Source of the DNA: DATJLY01 sp035604195
GTDB taxonomy: Bacteria > Pseudomonadota > Alphaproteobacteria > ATCC43930 > CGMCC-115725
Direction: 5' to 3'
Assembly: GCA_035604195.1 (NCBI GenBank)
Contig: DATNIY010000023.1
Span: forward strand, 1 to 38,602
DNA length: 38,602 bases
The notes under the pieces were generated by a model. That model searched no databases and was not told the DNA's origin. It worked only from the letters and a program-made list of their open reading frames with translations. The translations under genes and the position numbers were made by a program. Position 1 is the stretch's first letter. Every line of letters starts with the position of its first letter. This document shows positions 1 to 8,037 of the stretch, piece after piece.

Positions 1-169
1 TGGTCTCGGCGCCGGGGTTGCCGCGCCCGCCGAGAAAGAAATACCAGCCCGCCCCGGCCGCGAGCAGGACGACGAGCCCGAGCGCCGCGATCTTGATCCA
101 GAAGAAGAGTCCGCGGCCGCCGCTCGCTTCCGGCGCCGCAACCTCACTCGCATCCGCTTCATGCGCCAT
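1..169 (-). CDS. fliL: FliL-like flagellar basal body protein (3' part cut off by window edge)
   Basis: Only the first 56 codons are present. The start at 169 is preceded by GAGGAA, a good ribosome site. The visible part has a short charged N-terminus (MAHEADASEV), then one membrane helix (about residues 20-45, with FFWIKIAALGLVVLL) and the start of a periplasmic region. This is the layout of FliL, a single-pass protein that sits around the stator and the MS ring and supports motor torque. It follows fliJ by 37 bases in a flagellar operon. The conserved C-terminal domain lies outside the window, so the name rests on topology and position; another single-pass membrane protein remains possible. 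Confidence 0.6.
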   Translation of the reverse strand, partial: MAHEADASEVAAPEASGGRGLFFWIKIAALGLVVLLAAGAGWYFFLGGRGNPGAET

Positions 170-206
170 TTCCGTATTTCCTCTTTTCGTCTAGGTCCGG
201 GCACGG

Positions 207-635
207 CTAGAGCAACTTTGCGACCCGTCGGAGCAGCTCGTCGATCTCGGCTTGGCTGCGCCGGAGCGCCGCCTCCATCTTTTGCGTCTGATTGCGCTCG
301 CGCAGGATTTCATAAAGCCGACGGTCGCGACGCGCCTCGACGAGCTCCTGCCACTGGCGCGTGCAGGCCTCCTCGAGCCGTCCGACCTCGCCTTCCTGGC
401 GGACCACCACTTCCTCGATCTGGCCGATGAAGCCGACAAAGGCCATGGCCGCCGTCGCCGGGGTGCCCTCCTTGAGGCCGGCGCGCATCAGGTCGCGATA
501 GCGCTCGCCGTGCTGCTTCAACAGCGTGAGCTTGTGGCGCGCCTCGTCGCACTGGCTCTTGATCCGCCGCCAGGCCAGGAGCGCCTCGTCCGAGCGGCGC
601 CCGGCAATGTTGATCAAACCGTCATATCCAGACAT
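207..635 (-). CDS. fliJ: Flagellar export chaperone-like protein FliJ
   Basis: A 142-residue, almost wholly helical, charged protein that follows the export ATPase gene, as fliJ usually does. FliJ is the coiled-coil stalk of the flagellar export ATPase; it fits in the FliI ring and contacts FlhA. Heptad-like helices cover about residues 20-60 (LLAWRRIKSQCDEARHKL) and 75-140 (EVGRLEEACTRQWQELVEA). The chosen start at 635 lies 7 bases after the fliI stop and has GAGGGGACC just before it. An upstream start at 656 would add seven residues inside fliI and is less likely. FliJ sequences diverge widely, so the call leans on size, coiled coil and position. Confidence 0.8.
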   Translation of the reverse strand: MSGYDGLINIAGRRSDEALLAWRRIKSQCDEARHKLTLLKQHGERYRDLMRAGLKEGTPATAAMAFVGFIGQIEEVVVRQEGEVGRLEEACTRQWQELVEARRDRRLYEILRERNQTQKMEAALRRSQAEIDELLRRVAKLL

Positions 636-642
636 GGTCCCC

Positions 643-1995
643 TCACTTGCCGACAATCTCGCCGAGCGCCGCCACGCTCTCCGAGAAACGAACCGCGACC
701 GTCATGTCCTGGCGGAGAAAATTCTCCATGGCGGGCTTCAGCGTCACCGCCTGATCGAGTTCCGCATCATGTCCCGGGCGATAGCCGCCGATTGCAATGA
801 TGTCGCGGCTCTCCTCGAGACGGCTGTGGAACTGCTTGAAGCGCTGCGCCCAGTGCAGCTGCTCGGCCGAGACCACCGCGGGCATGACGCGGCTCACCGA
901 GGCGCCCACGTCGATCGCCGGAAAATGCCCGCGGTCGGCGAGCTTGCGCGAGAGCACGAGATGGCCATCGAGAATGGCGCGCGCCGCATCGCCGACGGGA
1001 TCGTTGGGATCGTCGCCTTCCACGAGAACCGTGTAGAGCGCGGTGATGCTGCCCGAGCCCGCCTCGCCATTGCCCGCCCGCTCGCACAAGGACGAGATCC
1101 GACCGAAAACCGAGGGCGGATAGCCTTTGGTCGAGGGGATTTCGCCGACGGCGAGACCGATCTCGCGCTGCGCCATGGCGAAGCGGGTCAAGCTGTCCAT
1201 GAGCAGCAGGACATGCCGGCCGCGATCGCGGAAATATTCGGCGATCGCCGCGGCGCGATGGGCGCCGTGCACGCGCGCCAGCGCCGAATCATTGGCAGGC
1301 GCGGCGACGACCGCCGCCTTCGCCAAGCCGCTCGCGCCGAGAATGAGCTCGACGAATTCCTTGACCTCGCGGCCGCGCTCGCCGATGAGGCCGACGACGA
1401 CGACGTCGGCGCTGGTGTAGCGCGCCATCATGCCCAAGAGCACGCTCTTGCCGACGCCGCTGCCGGAGAAGAGCCCGAGCCGCGAGCCGCGGGCGAGCGA
1501 GAACAGCGCGTTGATCGAGCGCACGCCGACATCGAGCGGCGTGTCCACGAGCGCCCGCCGCATCGGGTTGACTGATTGGCTGAACAGCGGCACGCGCTCG
1601 CTGCAGCGGAGTTGGCCCTTGCCGTCGAGCGGGAGACCGCTGCCGTCGATGACGCGGCCCAAGAGCTCGGGCCCCACCGCCACTTCCATCACCCGTCCCG
1701 CCGGCATGACTCGGGCGCCGACGGCCAGCCCCTCGCCGTGGCTTTCGGCCATGAGCAGTACGCGGCCGCCGTCGAAGCCCACGACTTCGGCCGGAAGCAG
1801 GCGCCCGGCATCGTTCTCGACGAAGCAGCGCTCGCCGATCGCGACATGGACGCCGCGCGCCTCCATCACCAAGCCCACCGTGCGCACCAAGCTGCCGCTG
1901 ACCTTGGGCGCGGTGTCGATGTCATGGGCGCGCGCCCGGTAGCGTTCGAGCGCTGCGACGAGCCGCGCGGAGGAGACGACGGTTTCCGGCACCAT
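643..1995 (-). CDS. fliI: Flagellum-specific ATPase FliI
   Basis: A 450-residue member of the F1-beta-like type III secretion ATPases, which drives export of flagellar substrates at the cytoplasmic face. The P-loop GSGVGKS is seen near residue 180, followed by VVVGLIGERGREVKEF, the Walker B strand LLLMDSLTRFAMAQREI, and the FliI-type ending with RYRPGHDAELDQA-like sequence. Length fits the family. The ATG at 1995 overlaps the fliH stop in a TGATG arrangement, so translation is probably coupled; a GTG one codon upstream is possible. It ends 7 bases before fliJ, giving the usual fliH-fliI-fliJ export set. Confidence 0.97.
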   Translation of the reverse strand: MVPETVVSSARLVAALERYRARAHDIDTAPKVSGSLVRTVGLVMEARGVHVAIGERCFVENDAGRLLPAEVVGFDGGRVLLMAESHGEGLAVGARVMPAGRVMEVAVGPELLGRVIDGSGLPLDGKGQLRCSERVPLFSQSVNPMRRALVDTPLDVGVRSINALFSLARGSRLGLFSGSGVGKSVLLGMMARYTSADVVVVGLIGERGREVKEFVELILGASGLAKAAVVAAPANDSALARVHGAHRAAAIAEYFRDRGRHVLLLMDSLTRFAMAQREIGLAVGEIPSTKGYPPSVFGRISSLCERAGNGEAGSGSITALYTVLVEGDDPNDPVGDAARAILDGHLVLSRKLADRGHFPAIDVGASVSRVMPAVVSAEQLHWAQRFKQFHSRLEESRDIIAIGGYRPGHDAELDQAVTLKPAMENFLRQDMTVAVRFSESVAALGEIVGK

Positions 1996-2732
1996 CACTC
2001 GCCCTCGCTGTCGAAGAGGGCGAGCATGACGCCGCGCCAGCGCGCGGCGAGGGTCAAATCGACCTGCGAGGAGCCGTCACGGTTGCGCTGATACCAGCGC
2101 TTGTCCTTGACCGGTCCGATCGCGCCGTCGGCGACGACGAGACAGCCGCCGGCATCGATCGATTCATCGGCGACGAGCTCGACCCCGCCGCTCTCGATCT
2201 CCGGCGCGAGCTCGCGCAGGAGCGCGAGATCCGCGGGATGCAGGATGATCTTGGGCGCGCCCATCTCGATCGGCATCTGGGCGATCGCCTCGCGCACGAG
2301 GCGCAGCAGATGCTCGCGCGACCGCGACACCTCGCCGCCGATCACCTGGCGCGCGATCTCGAGGCCGAGACCGACCACCGCCTCTTCGACCGGCCGTTCG
2401 AGGGCGCGGATCGGCTCGCCAAGCCGCTTGATCAGCCCCGCCAAGTGGCGCGCCTGGTCCGCGACGCGTTGATCCGCGGCCCGCCGCCCTTCGGCGAAGC
2501 CCTGGGTGTAGCCTTTGTCGCGACCCTCCGTGAGGCCGCGCTCCAAGCCCTCGGCATGGCCCTTGGCGATCTGCTCGTCGAGCATTTGGCGCGGGCTCGG
2601 CTCATCGTGGTCGGCGCCATTCACGGCCACCACCTGCGGCTTGACCGTTTGGGCTTCGGCCGACGCGCCGTCGAGCTCCGGGATCGGCCAGGGCGCGACC
2701 GCGGAAGACGCCAGGGGCAGCCGACGCGTCAT
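1995..2732 (-). CDS. fliH: Flagellar assembly protein FliH (export ATPase regulator)
   Basis: A 245-residue protein located directly before fliI. FliH dimers bind FliI, restrain its ATPase activity and tether it to FliN at the C ring. The sequence shows a Pro/Ala-rich N-terminus, then a run of seven glycines spaced exactly four apart (residues 58, 62, 66, 70, 74, 78, 82), the GxxxG helix characteristic of FliH. A C-terminal domain like V/A-ATPase E subunits follows (LGLEIARQVIGGEV, then IILHPADLALL and GGCLVVADGAI). The start at 2732 has GGGAGATGG ahead of it, and the stop overlaps the fliI start. Confidence 0.93.
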   Translation of the reverse strand: MTRRLPLASSAVAPWPIPELDGASAEAQTVKPQVVAVNGADHDEPSPRQMLDEQIAKGHAEGLERGLTEGRDKGYTQGFAEGRRAADQRVADQARHLAGLIKRLGEPIRALERPVEEAVVGLGLEIARQVIGGEVSRSREHLLRLVREAIAQMPIEMGAPKIILHPADLALLRELAPEIESGGVELVADESIDAGGCLVVADGAIGPVKDKRWYQRNRDGSSQVDLTLAARWRGVMLALFDSEGE

Positions 2733-2741
2733 GCCATCTCC

Positions 2742-3002
2742 CTACCGCGTGCGCAGACGTGAGAGCCCGAGCCGGGCCAAGTTGACGCCGAGCTGGAGCA
2801 GCGACACGACAACCCAGCCGCCGATGAAATCGACCAGCAGACGCACGCACAGGATGATCGGGACGCCCCACATCGGCGCGTCGTCCTCGACGCCGCCCTC
2901 CTGCACCAGCACGAACCAGACGAGCCCCAGCACGCCGGCGAGCAGCAGCGGGCGCACGGGCTTTTCCTCCAAGCCGTCCGAGCGCTTGCCACTGGAAGCC
3001 AT
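2742..3002 (-). CDS. Small two-helix membrane protein of unknown function in flagellar operon
   Basis: An 86-residue protein I do not recognise. It has a charged cytoplasmic-looking start (MASSGKRSDGLEEKP), a hydrophobic stretch at about residues 17-35 (RPLLLAGVLGLVWFVLVQ), a short acidic linker (EGGVEDDAPM), a longer hydrophobic stretch at about 45-75, and a basic end (LARLGLSRLRTR). Two membrane helices with both ends inside are likely. The ATG at 3002 has GGAG upstream. It sits 25 bases after the motB-like stop and 9 bases before fliH, so it is co-transcribed with stator and export genes. A role in stator or export-gate assembly is only inferred from position. Confidence 0.7.
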   Translation of the reverse strand: MASSGKRSDGLEEKPVRPLLLAGVLGLVWFVLVQEGGVEDDAPMWGVPIILCVRLLVDFIGGWVVVSLLQLGVNLARLGLSRLRTR

Positions 3003-3027
3003 CTATCGCCGCTCCGTCTCATCCGCC

Positions 3028-3972
3028 CTAGGGCGACGCGCCCGCCGCCGGCGGCGGCGGCGCGGTCAATTGTTGCGGCGGCGCAAGGGGCGTTGCCGCA
3101 TCGGGGGGCGGAGCGCCATCCGGCTGCGCTTCATCGCTCTCGCCTTGCGCCGCGCCGCCCAGGAGCGGCGTGTGCTCGGGATCGGTGCCTTCGCCCGGCG
3201 CCACCACGACGATCGAGACGCGGCGGTTCTTGGCCATGCTCTCGGGATCGGTATTCGGCGCGATCGGGTGATATTCGCCGAAGCCGGCGCCGACCACCCG
3301 CTCCGGACTGACGCCGTCGACGACGAAGCGCTTGACCACGGAAATCGCCCGGGTCGCCGACAGGTCCCAGTTCGAGCTGAACTGCGAGTTGTGAATCGGC
3401 GCGGTGTCGGTGAAGCCGTTCACTTGAATCTGATAGGGCAGATCCTTGAGGGCGCCGCCGATCTGGTCGATGAGGCTGAGCGCCGGGCGGGTCAATTCGG
3501 CCTTGCCGCTGTCGAAGAGCAGCACCGCATTGATCTCGATGACCACGCCCAGGGACCGCAGCGACACGCGAACCTCGCCCTTTTCGATCATATCCGCGAG
3601 CAGCCCGGTCAGGTTCTTGTAGGCGTCGGTGAGACCGGTCACACGGTTCTCGGCCTCGCGCTTCAAGGCGGGCGGCAGCTTCTTCACCGGCTGTTCGCGC
3701 GAGACGATCGGCGTGTGCACGGGCGAGGGCATGAAGTTGAACGGCCCCTTGTTCGCGGCGGCGAAGCCTTCCGAGCGCAGCGTCGTCGTCCGGCCCATGA
3801 AGGCGGTCGAGAACGCCTCCGCCATTTCCTGGAACTTCGAGGAATTGATGTTGGACACCGCGTACATGACGACGAAGGTCGCCAGCAGAAGCGTGGTGAA
3901 ATCCGCGTAGGAAATGACCCACCGCTCGAGGTTCTCGTGCTTCTTGTCGGGTCTGCGCCGTCGTTCCTTCAC
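3028..3972 (-). CDS. motB: Flagellar motor stator protein, MotB/MotD type
   Basis: A 314-residue stator B subunit. It has a basic N-terminus, then WVISYADFTTLLLATFVVMYAV, in which the Asp after YA is the essential ion-binding residue of the single membrane helix. A plug/linker follows, then an OmpA-like peptidoglycan-binding domain (about 145-265) with VNGFTDTAPI, SNWDLSATRAISVV and KNRRVSIVV. A Pro/Ala-rich tail of about 45 residues ends the protein. The YADFTTLL form together with a MotC-like partner resembles the MotCD stator of pseudomonads more than enterobacterial MotAB (judged from memory). Start is GTG with GGGAG ahead. It follows motA by 35 bases. Confidence 0.93.
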   Translation of the reverse strand: MKERRRRPDKKHENLERWVISYADFTTLLLATFVVMYAVSNINSSKFQEMAEAFSTAFMGRTTTLRSEGFAAANKGPFNFMPSPVHTPIVSREQPVKKLPPALKREAENRVTGLTDAYKNLTGLLADMIEKGEVRVSLRSLGVVIEINAVLLFDSGKAELTRPALSLIDQIGGALKDLPYQIQVNGFTDTAPIHNSQFSSNWDLSATRAISVVKRFVVDGVSPERVVGAGFGEYHPIAPNTDPESMAKNRRVSIVVVAPGEGTDPEHTPLLGGAAQGESDEAQPDGAPPPDAATPLAPPQQLTAPPPPAAGASP

Positions 3973-4007
3973 CCAGATCTCCCGCCGTCAATCGCCGCGC
4001 CCGAGAC

Positions 4008-4838
4008 TCAGCCCGGCTCGAGGGCTTCGCCTTCCTGGTTGGCGGAGCGCGGATTCGCGTCCGCCTCGCCGGCGCCCGCGCCGCTGCTCCCTTCGCCTTC
4101 GCCGAGATAGCTTCTGAGCCGCATCTCCAACTGGATGGGCTTCTCCATGATCGCCATGCCGACCATGCCCTCGGTGATCATCTCCAAGCGCCGCGCCCGC
4201 CGCCGCGCCAGGAACCGGAGCTTGTTGCCGATCGGCAGGAACAAAAGATTGGCGGAGGCGACGCCGTAGACGGTGGCGACGAAAGCCGTGGCGATGCCGC
4301 TGCCGAGCTTCGAGGGGTCATCGAGGTGCGACATGACGGTGATGAGCCCCATGACCGCGCCCAGGATCCCGACCGTCGGCGCGTAGCCGCCCATGCCTTC
4401 GTAGATCTCGCCGCCGAGCAGTTCGTCGTGCTCGATCGTCATGATCATGGTTTCCATGACGTTGCGGATCTGCGAGGGCTCGACGCCGTCGACGACGAGA
4501 CGCAGCCCCTGGCGGAGAAACGGGTCCTTCTGCTGGTCCGCCACCGCATCGAGCGCGAGGATCGACTGCCGGCGCGAGATCCGAATCCACTGCATGATCG
4601 TTTCGACGAGTTCGGGCGAATCGTCGCGCGGCGGTAGGAACACCCACAGCAGCATCTTGAGCCCGCGCAGAAAGATCTTGAGCGGCGTTTGCAGCAGCAC
4701 CGCGCCGATCGTGCCGCCGCCGACGATGACGAAGGCCGGCAGTTGCAGCAGGGATCCGAGGTTGCCGCCATCGAGCGCCATCGAGATGAGCACGCAGGCC
4801 ACGCCCATCACGACGCCGATGATTGATAGAATATCCAC
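4008..4838 (-). CDS. motA: Flagellar motor stator protein, MotA/MotC type
   Basis: A 276-residue proton/sodium channel stator subunit with four membrane helices. The N-terminus (MDILSIIGVVMGVACVLIS) and the LLQLPAFVIVGGGTIGAVLLQ segment are typical of the MotC/PomA branch. The cytoplasmic loop contains LVDG-like and RNVMETMI sequence, and the last two helices carry the conserved GGYAPTVGILGAVMGLI and GSGIATAFVATVYGVASANLLFLP. An acidic, low-complexity tail follows the last helix. The start is GTG at 4838 with AGGAGGA just upstream, directly after the sigma-factor stop. With motB it forms the torque-generating unit. Ion preference cannot be read safely from sequence. Confidence 0.94.
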   Translation of the reverse strand: MDILSIIGVVMGVACVLISMALDGGNLGSLLQLPAFVIVGGGTIGAVLLQTPLKIFLRGLKMLLWVFLPPRDDSPELVETIMQWIRISRRQSILALDAVADQQKDPFLRQGLRLVVDGVEPSQIRNVMETMIMTIEHDELLGGEIYEGMGGYAPTVGILGAVMGLITVMSHLDDPSKLGSGIATAFVATVYGVASANLLFLPIGNKLRFLARRRARRLEMITEGMVGMAIMEKPIQLEMRLRSYLGEGEGSSGAGAGEADANPRSANQEGEALEPG

Positions 4839-4841
4839 CCG

Positions 4842-5660
4842 TCATCCTCCTGGCGCCGAGGACGGCGCCGCCTCGGCGTCGTTCCACGCGCCGAGCGCCG
4901 TCCGCAGCATGAGAAGCGCCCGGCCATGCGCGCGGCATATCGTCGACTTGTCGAGGCCCAAAACCTGGCCGACCTCGTCCATGTTCAACTCGTGCTCGTA
5001 GTAGAGCGAGACCACCATCTTCTCGCGCTCCGGCAGCGCGGCGATCGCCTCGGCCAGCGCGGCGACGACGCGGGTTTTCTGCAGCGCGGTCTCCTGGCTG
5101 CCGGGAACGCGCAGACGCTCGTCGTCGCCGGCGACAAACTCGTCGAGATTGAGCAGGCGGATGCCCGCGACTTCGACCAACGCCTCGTGGTATTGCGCCA
5201 ATGGAATTCCCATCGCGCCGGCGATTTCCTCGTCCTCGCCATGGCGGCCGAGGCGCTGCTCGATGGCGCTCATCGCTTGGGATGCCGCACGCGCGAGCCG
5301 CATGATCCTGACCGGCGCCCAGGCCTCGCGCCGCGCCTCGTCGATCATCGCGTTCACGATCGAGCGATGGAGCGCCGCCTCGCCACCCGGCGGCACGCCG
5401 CCGCCACGCATGATCCGCAGCACCGCGATGAGCCCGGCCTGGATGAGATCGTCGAGCTGCACGCTGTCGGAAAGACGGCCCTTCAAATGCGTTGCGACCG
5501 TCTTGACCAGCGGCACATAGCGGCGGATGATTTCGGTCTCGTCGAGCTCGACGCAATACGCCGCGGCATAGGTGTCGGAGGCGTGCCGCGCTAGGCTCGC
5601 TTCGTCCAGCGCCTGCGGCGGCGCGCGCGCGCCGCTCCCTGCGGTTCCGGCGCTAGCCAT
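4842..5660 (-). CDS. fliA: FliA/WhiG-family RNA polymerase sigma factor (diverged region 2.3)
   Basis: A 272-residue sigma-28-type factor, expected to direct RNA polymerase to late flagellar promoters. Region 2.1-2.2 is clear (RRYVPLVKTVATHL, VQLDDLIQAGLIAVL at 48-81). Region 3 follows (IDEARREAWAPVRIMRLAR at 106-124), and region 4 has ALPEREKMVVSLYYEHELNMDEVGQVLGLDKSTICRAH at 208-245. Residues 84-103, which should carry the aromatic-rich -10 melting segment (AFTTYA in E. coli FliA), instead read as Gly/Pro-rich GGGVPPGGEAALHRS. The gene overlaps the end of flhA by 8 bases and precedes motA, the same flhA...fliA...motCD order found in pseudomonads. It may act on unusual promoters or be impaired. 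Confidence 0.88.
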   Translation of the reverse strand: MASAGTAGSGARAPPQALDEASLARHASDTYAAAYCVELDETEIIRRYVPLVKTVATHLKGRLSDSVQLDDLIQAGLIAVLRIMRGGGVPPGGEAALHRSIVNAMIDEARREAWAPVRIMRLARAASQAMSAIEQRLGRHGEDEEIAGAMGIPLAQYHEALVEVAGIRLLNLDEFVAGDDERLRVPGSQETALQKTRVVAALAEAIAALPEREKMVVSLYYEHELNMDEVGQVLGLDKSTICRAHGRALLMLRTALGAWNDAEAAPSSAPGG

Positions 5661-7767
5661 TCACCACCTTCGCCTGTTGCCGGCCGAGCAGCTCGACGAC
5701 CTTGATGCGCTTTTCCGCGGGGATTTCCTGGTAGGAGAAGACCCGGATGCGCGGACGCACCGGCCGCAAGAGCTGCGCCATGAGCTCGCGCAGCTCGGGC
5801 CGCACAGCGAGCGCCGCGACCGGCGCCACCAACTCGAGCCGCGCCGCCGCCGCCGCCGCCAAGCCGCGCAGCTCGCCGGCGAGCGCCGGCTCGATGCCGA
5901 AGGTTCCGGTGCCGCTCGCAAGACGCAGCACCTCCTGGAGCAGCTTTTCGAGATCGCTCTCGAGCGCCATCACCTTGAGCTCGTCCACCGCGCCGAAGAC
6001 GTTCTGGACGATAAAGCCGCGCAGCTTGATGCGGACGGTCTCGAGCAGCGCCTTGGGGTCTTGGTTTCCGGCCTCTTCAATCAGGGTCACGACGATGGTT
6101 CGAAGATCGCGGATCGGCACGTGCTCGACGAGCAGCCCGCACAGCACCTTGTGGACGACGGTCAGGGGCAGGAGCTTGGGCGTCAACTCCTCGACCAGCT
6201 TGGGGAGCTGCTTACCGAGAAAGGCGAGAACGCCGTCGAGCTCGGCCCGGCCGAACAAGGTTTCGATGTTGTCCTTGATGACGCGCTCGAAATGTGTGGC
6301 GATGACCACCGCGGCGTCGAAGACGGTGTAGCCGGCGGCGCGCGCCTGCTCCGCCATCGCCGGCATGATCCATTGCGCCGGCCGGCCGAATACCGGGTCG
6401 CGCGTCGGGATGCCGTGAATCTCGCCGAGCGTCTTGTCGGCGGGAATGGCGAGGAGCTTGTCGGGATGGACTTCGCCGGCGGCGCGCTCGACGCCATAGA
6501 CCATGATGCGGTAGCCGGTCGAGCGCAAATCGGCGTTGTCGCGGACATGAACCACCGGCACGAGAAAGCCGAACTCGCGCGAGACCTGCTTGCGGACGGC
6601 GCGCAAGCGGCGCAGGAGCCCGCCGTCGCGGTCCTTGCTGACCAGACCGACGAGGCGGTAGCCGACCTCGACCTCGAGGGGCTCGACCAGTTCCACGACG
6701 CCGATATCGATCTCCTCGGGCTCGGTTGGCTTGACCGCCGGCGCCGGCTTCTGCTGCTGGACCCGGCTGCGTTCGCGGTAGATCCACCAGCCGGTGCCGC
6801 CCAGGACCAGCGCGAAAAACAGAAACGGCAAATGCGGCATGCCCGGCACCAGGCCGAACAGCCCGACGATGCCGCCGGTGAGCCACCACACCTTGGGAAA
6901 CGCCGAGAGTTGGGCGACGAGCTGATTGCCGACGTCGTGGCCGGTCGAGACGCGGCTGACGATGACGCCTGCCGCGGCCGAGATCACCAGCGCGGGGATT
7001 TGCGCCACGAGGCCGTCGCCGATCGTCAAGAGCGTATAGGTCTCTCCGGCTTCGGCGAGGCTGAGGCCATGCTGCCAGACGGCGATGACGAGGCCGCCGA
7101 TGAGGTTGATGAAGAGAATCAGGATCGCGGCCACCGCATCGCCGCGCACGAACTTGCTGGCGCCGTCCATGGCGCCGAAGAAATCCGCCTCATGCGCCAC
7201 CTCCTGGCGCCGGCGCATCGCCTCTTCCTGGTTGATGAGGCCGGCGTTGAGATCGGCGTCGATCGCCATCTGCTTGCCGGGCATGCCGTCGAGCACGAAG
7301 CGGGCGGCGACCTCGGCGATGCGCCCCGAGCCCTTGGTGATCACTACGAAGTTGATGATGACCAATATGGCGAAGACGGCGATGCCGACCGCGTAATTGC
7401 CGCCGACGACGAAGGCGCCGAAGGATTCGATGACGTGGCCCGCCGCCTCCGAGCCGAGATAGCCGTCGAGCAGGATGACGCGCGCGGCCGCGACGTTGAG
7501 CGACAGCCGCAACAGCGTCGTCACCAGGAGCAAGGTCGGAAATGCCGAGAAATCCGTCGGCTTCGTCGTATAGAGCGACGCCAGCAAGATCATCAGCCCG
7601 AAGCAGATGTTGAAGGTGAAGAGAACGTCGAGCGCGAAGGGCGGCAGCGGCACGATCACCATCGCCAGAATCAGGACGAAGGCAATGGGCGCCGCGAGCG
7701 ACGGCAAGTGCCGCCGCCACGCGCCGAGCGCCAAGCCTCCCGCGACTGGCGGTGCTTCGACGGTCAC
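5653..7767 (-). CDS. flhA: Flagellar export gate protein FlhA
   Basis: A 704-residue core component of the flagellar type III export gate, full length for the family. The N-terminal half has about eight membrane helices (IAFVLILAMVIVPLPPFALD, then FPTLLLVTTLLRLSLNVA). It carries the FHIPEP signature region VVITKGSGRIAEVAARFVLDGMPGKQMAIDADLNAG (shared with YscV/InvA exporters). The cytoplasmic C-terminal ring domain that receives chaperone-substrate complexes occupies about residues 350-704. The GTG start at 7767 overlaps the fliQ stop (GTGA). flhB, fliP and fliR, its usual partners, are absent from the window. Confidence 0.97.
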   Translation of the reverse strand: MTVEAPPVAGGLALGAWRRHLPSLAAPIAFVLILAMVIVPLPPFALDVLFTFNICFGLMILLASLYTTKPTDFSAFPTLLLVTTLLRLSLNVAAARVILLDGYLGSEAAGHVIESFGAFVVGGNYAVGIAVFAILVIINFVVITKGSGRIAEVAARFVLDGMPGKQMAIDADLNAGLINQEEAMRRRQEVAHEADFFGAMDGASKFVRGDAVAAILILFINLIGGLVIAVWQHGLSLAEAGETYTLLTIGDGLVAQIPALVISAAAGVIVSRVSTGHDVGNQLVAQLSAFPKVWWLTGGIVGLFGLVPGMPHLPFLFFALVLGGTGWWIYRERSRVQQQKPAPAVKPTEPEEIDIGVVELVEPLEVEVGYRLVGLVSKDRDGGLLRRLRAVRKQVSREFGFLVPVVHVRDNADLRSTGYRIMVYGVERAAGEVHPDKLLAIPADKTLGEIHGIPTRDPVFGRPAQWIMPAMAEQARAAGYTVFDAAVVIATHFERVIKDNIETLFGRAELDGVLAFLGKQLPKLVEELTPKLLPLTVVHKVLCGLLVEHVPIRDLRTIVVTLIEEAGNQDPKALLETVRIKLRGFIVQNVFGAVDELKVMALESDLEKLLQEVLRLASGTGTFGIEPALAGELRGLAAAAAARLELVAPVAALAVRPELRELMAQLLRPVRPRIRVFSYQEIPAEKRIKVVELLGRQQAKVVNG

Positions 7768-8027
7768 GACAGCATCCGCGGCAGCCCCGTCAGGATCAGC
7801 ACGGCAAAGGTTTCAAGCCGGCGCAAGAGCCACGGGCCGAGCACCGCCAGCACCGCCGCGGTGCCCAGGAACTTCGGCACGAAGCTCAAGGTCATCTCGT
7901 TGATCTGCGTCACCGCCTGAAACAGGCTCACCATCACGCCGACCGACATCACCACCGCCAGAATCGGCCCGGCGACATAGAGGATGGTCAGCAACGCCCC
8001 TTGTCCGGCCTCGGAGAACTCCCCCAC
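7764..8027 (-). CDS. fliQ: Flagellar export protein FliQ
   Basis: An 87-residue protein with two membrane helices (about residues 11-37 and 50-75), the normal size and shape of FliQ, a subunit of the FliPQR export gate. Family-typical features include ALLTILYVAGPILAVVMSVGVMVSLFQAVTQINEMTLSFVPK. The GTG start at 8027 lies 10 bases after the fliN stop, with GGGGGTGA before it. It overlaps flhA by four bases. fliP and fliR normally sit beside fliQ; here they do not, so they must be encoded elsewhere if the flagellum is functional. Confidence 0.94.
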   Translation of the reverse strand: MGEFSEAGQGALLTILYVAGPILAVVMSVGVMVSLFQAVTQINEMTLSFVPKFLGTAAVLAVLGPWLLRRLETFAVLILTGLPRMLS

Positions 8028-8037
8028 TTCTCACCCC

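Noticed and set aside
3028..3972. The OmpA-domain protein as a plain peptidoglycan-binding protein
   Set aside because: The YAD motif in the helix and the adjacent MotA-type gene make it a stator subunit.
5572..7920. A 782-codon plus-strand frame opposite flhA
   Set aside because: Acidic, repetitive composition, no recognisable family, and fully antisense to a strong FlhA.
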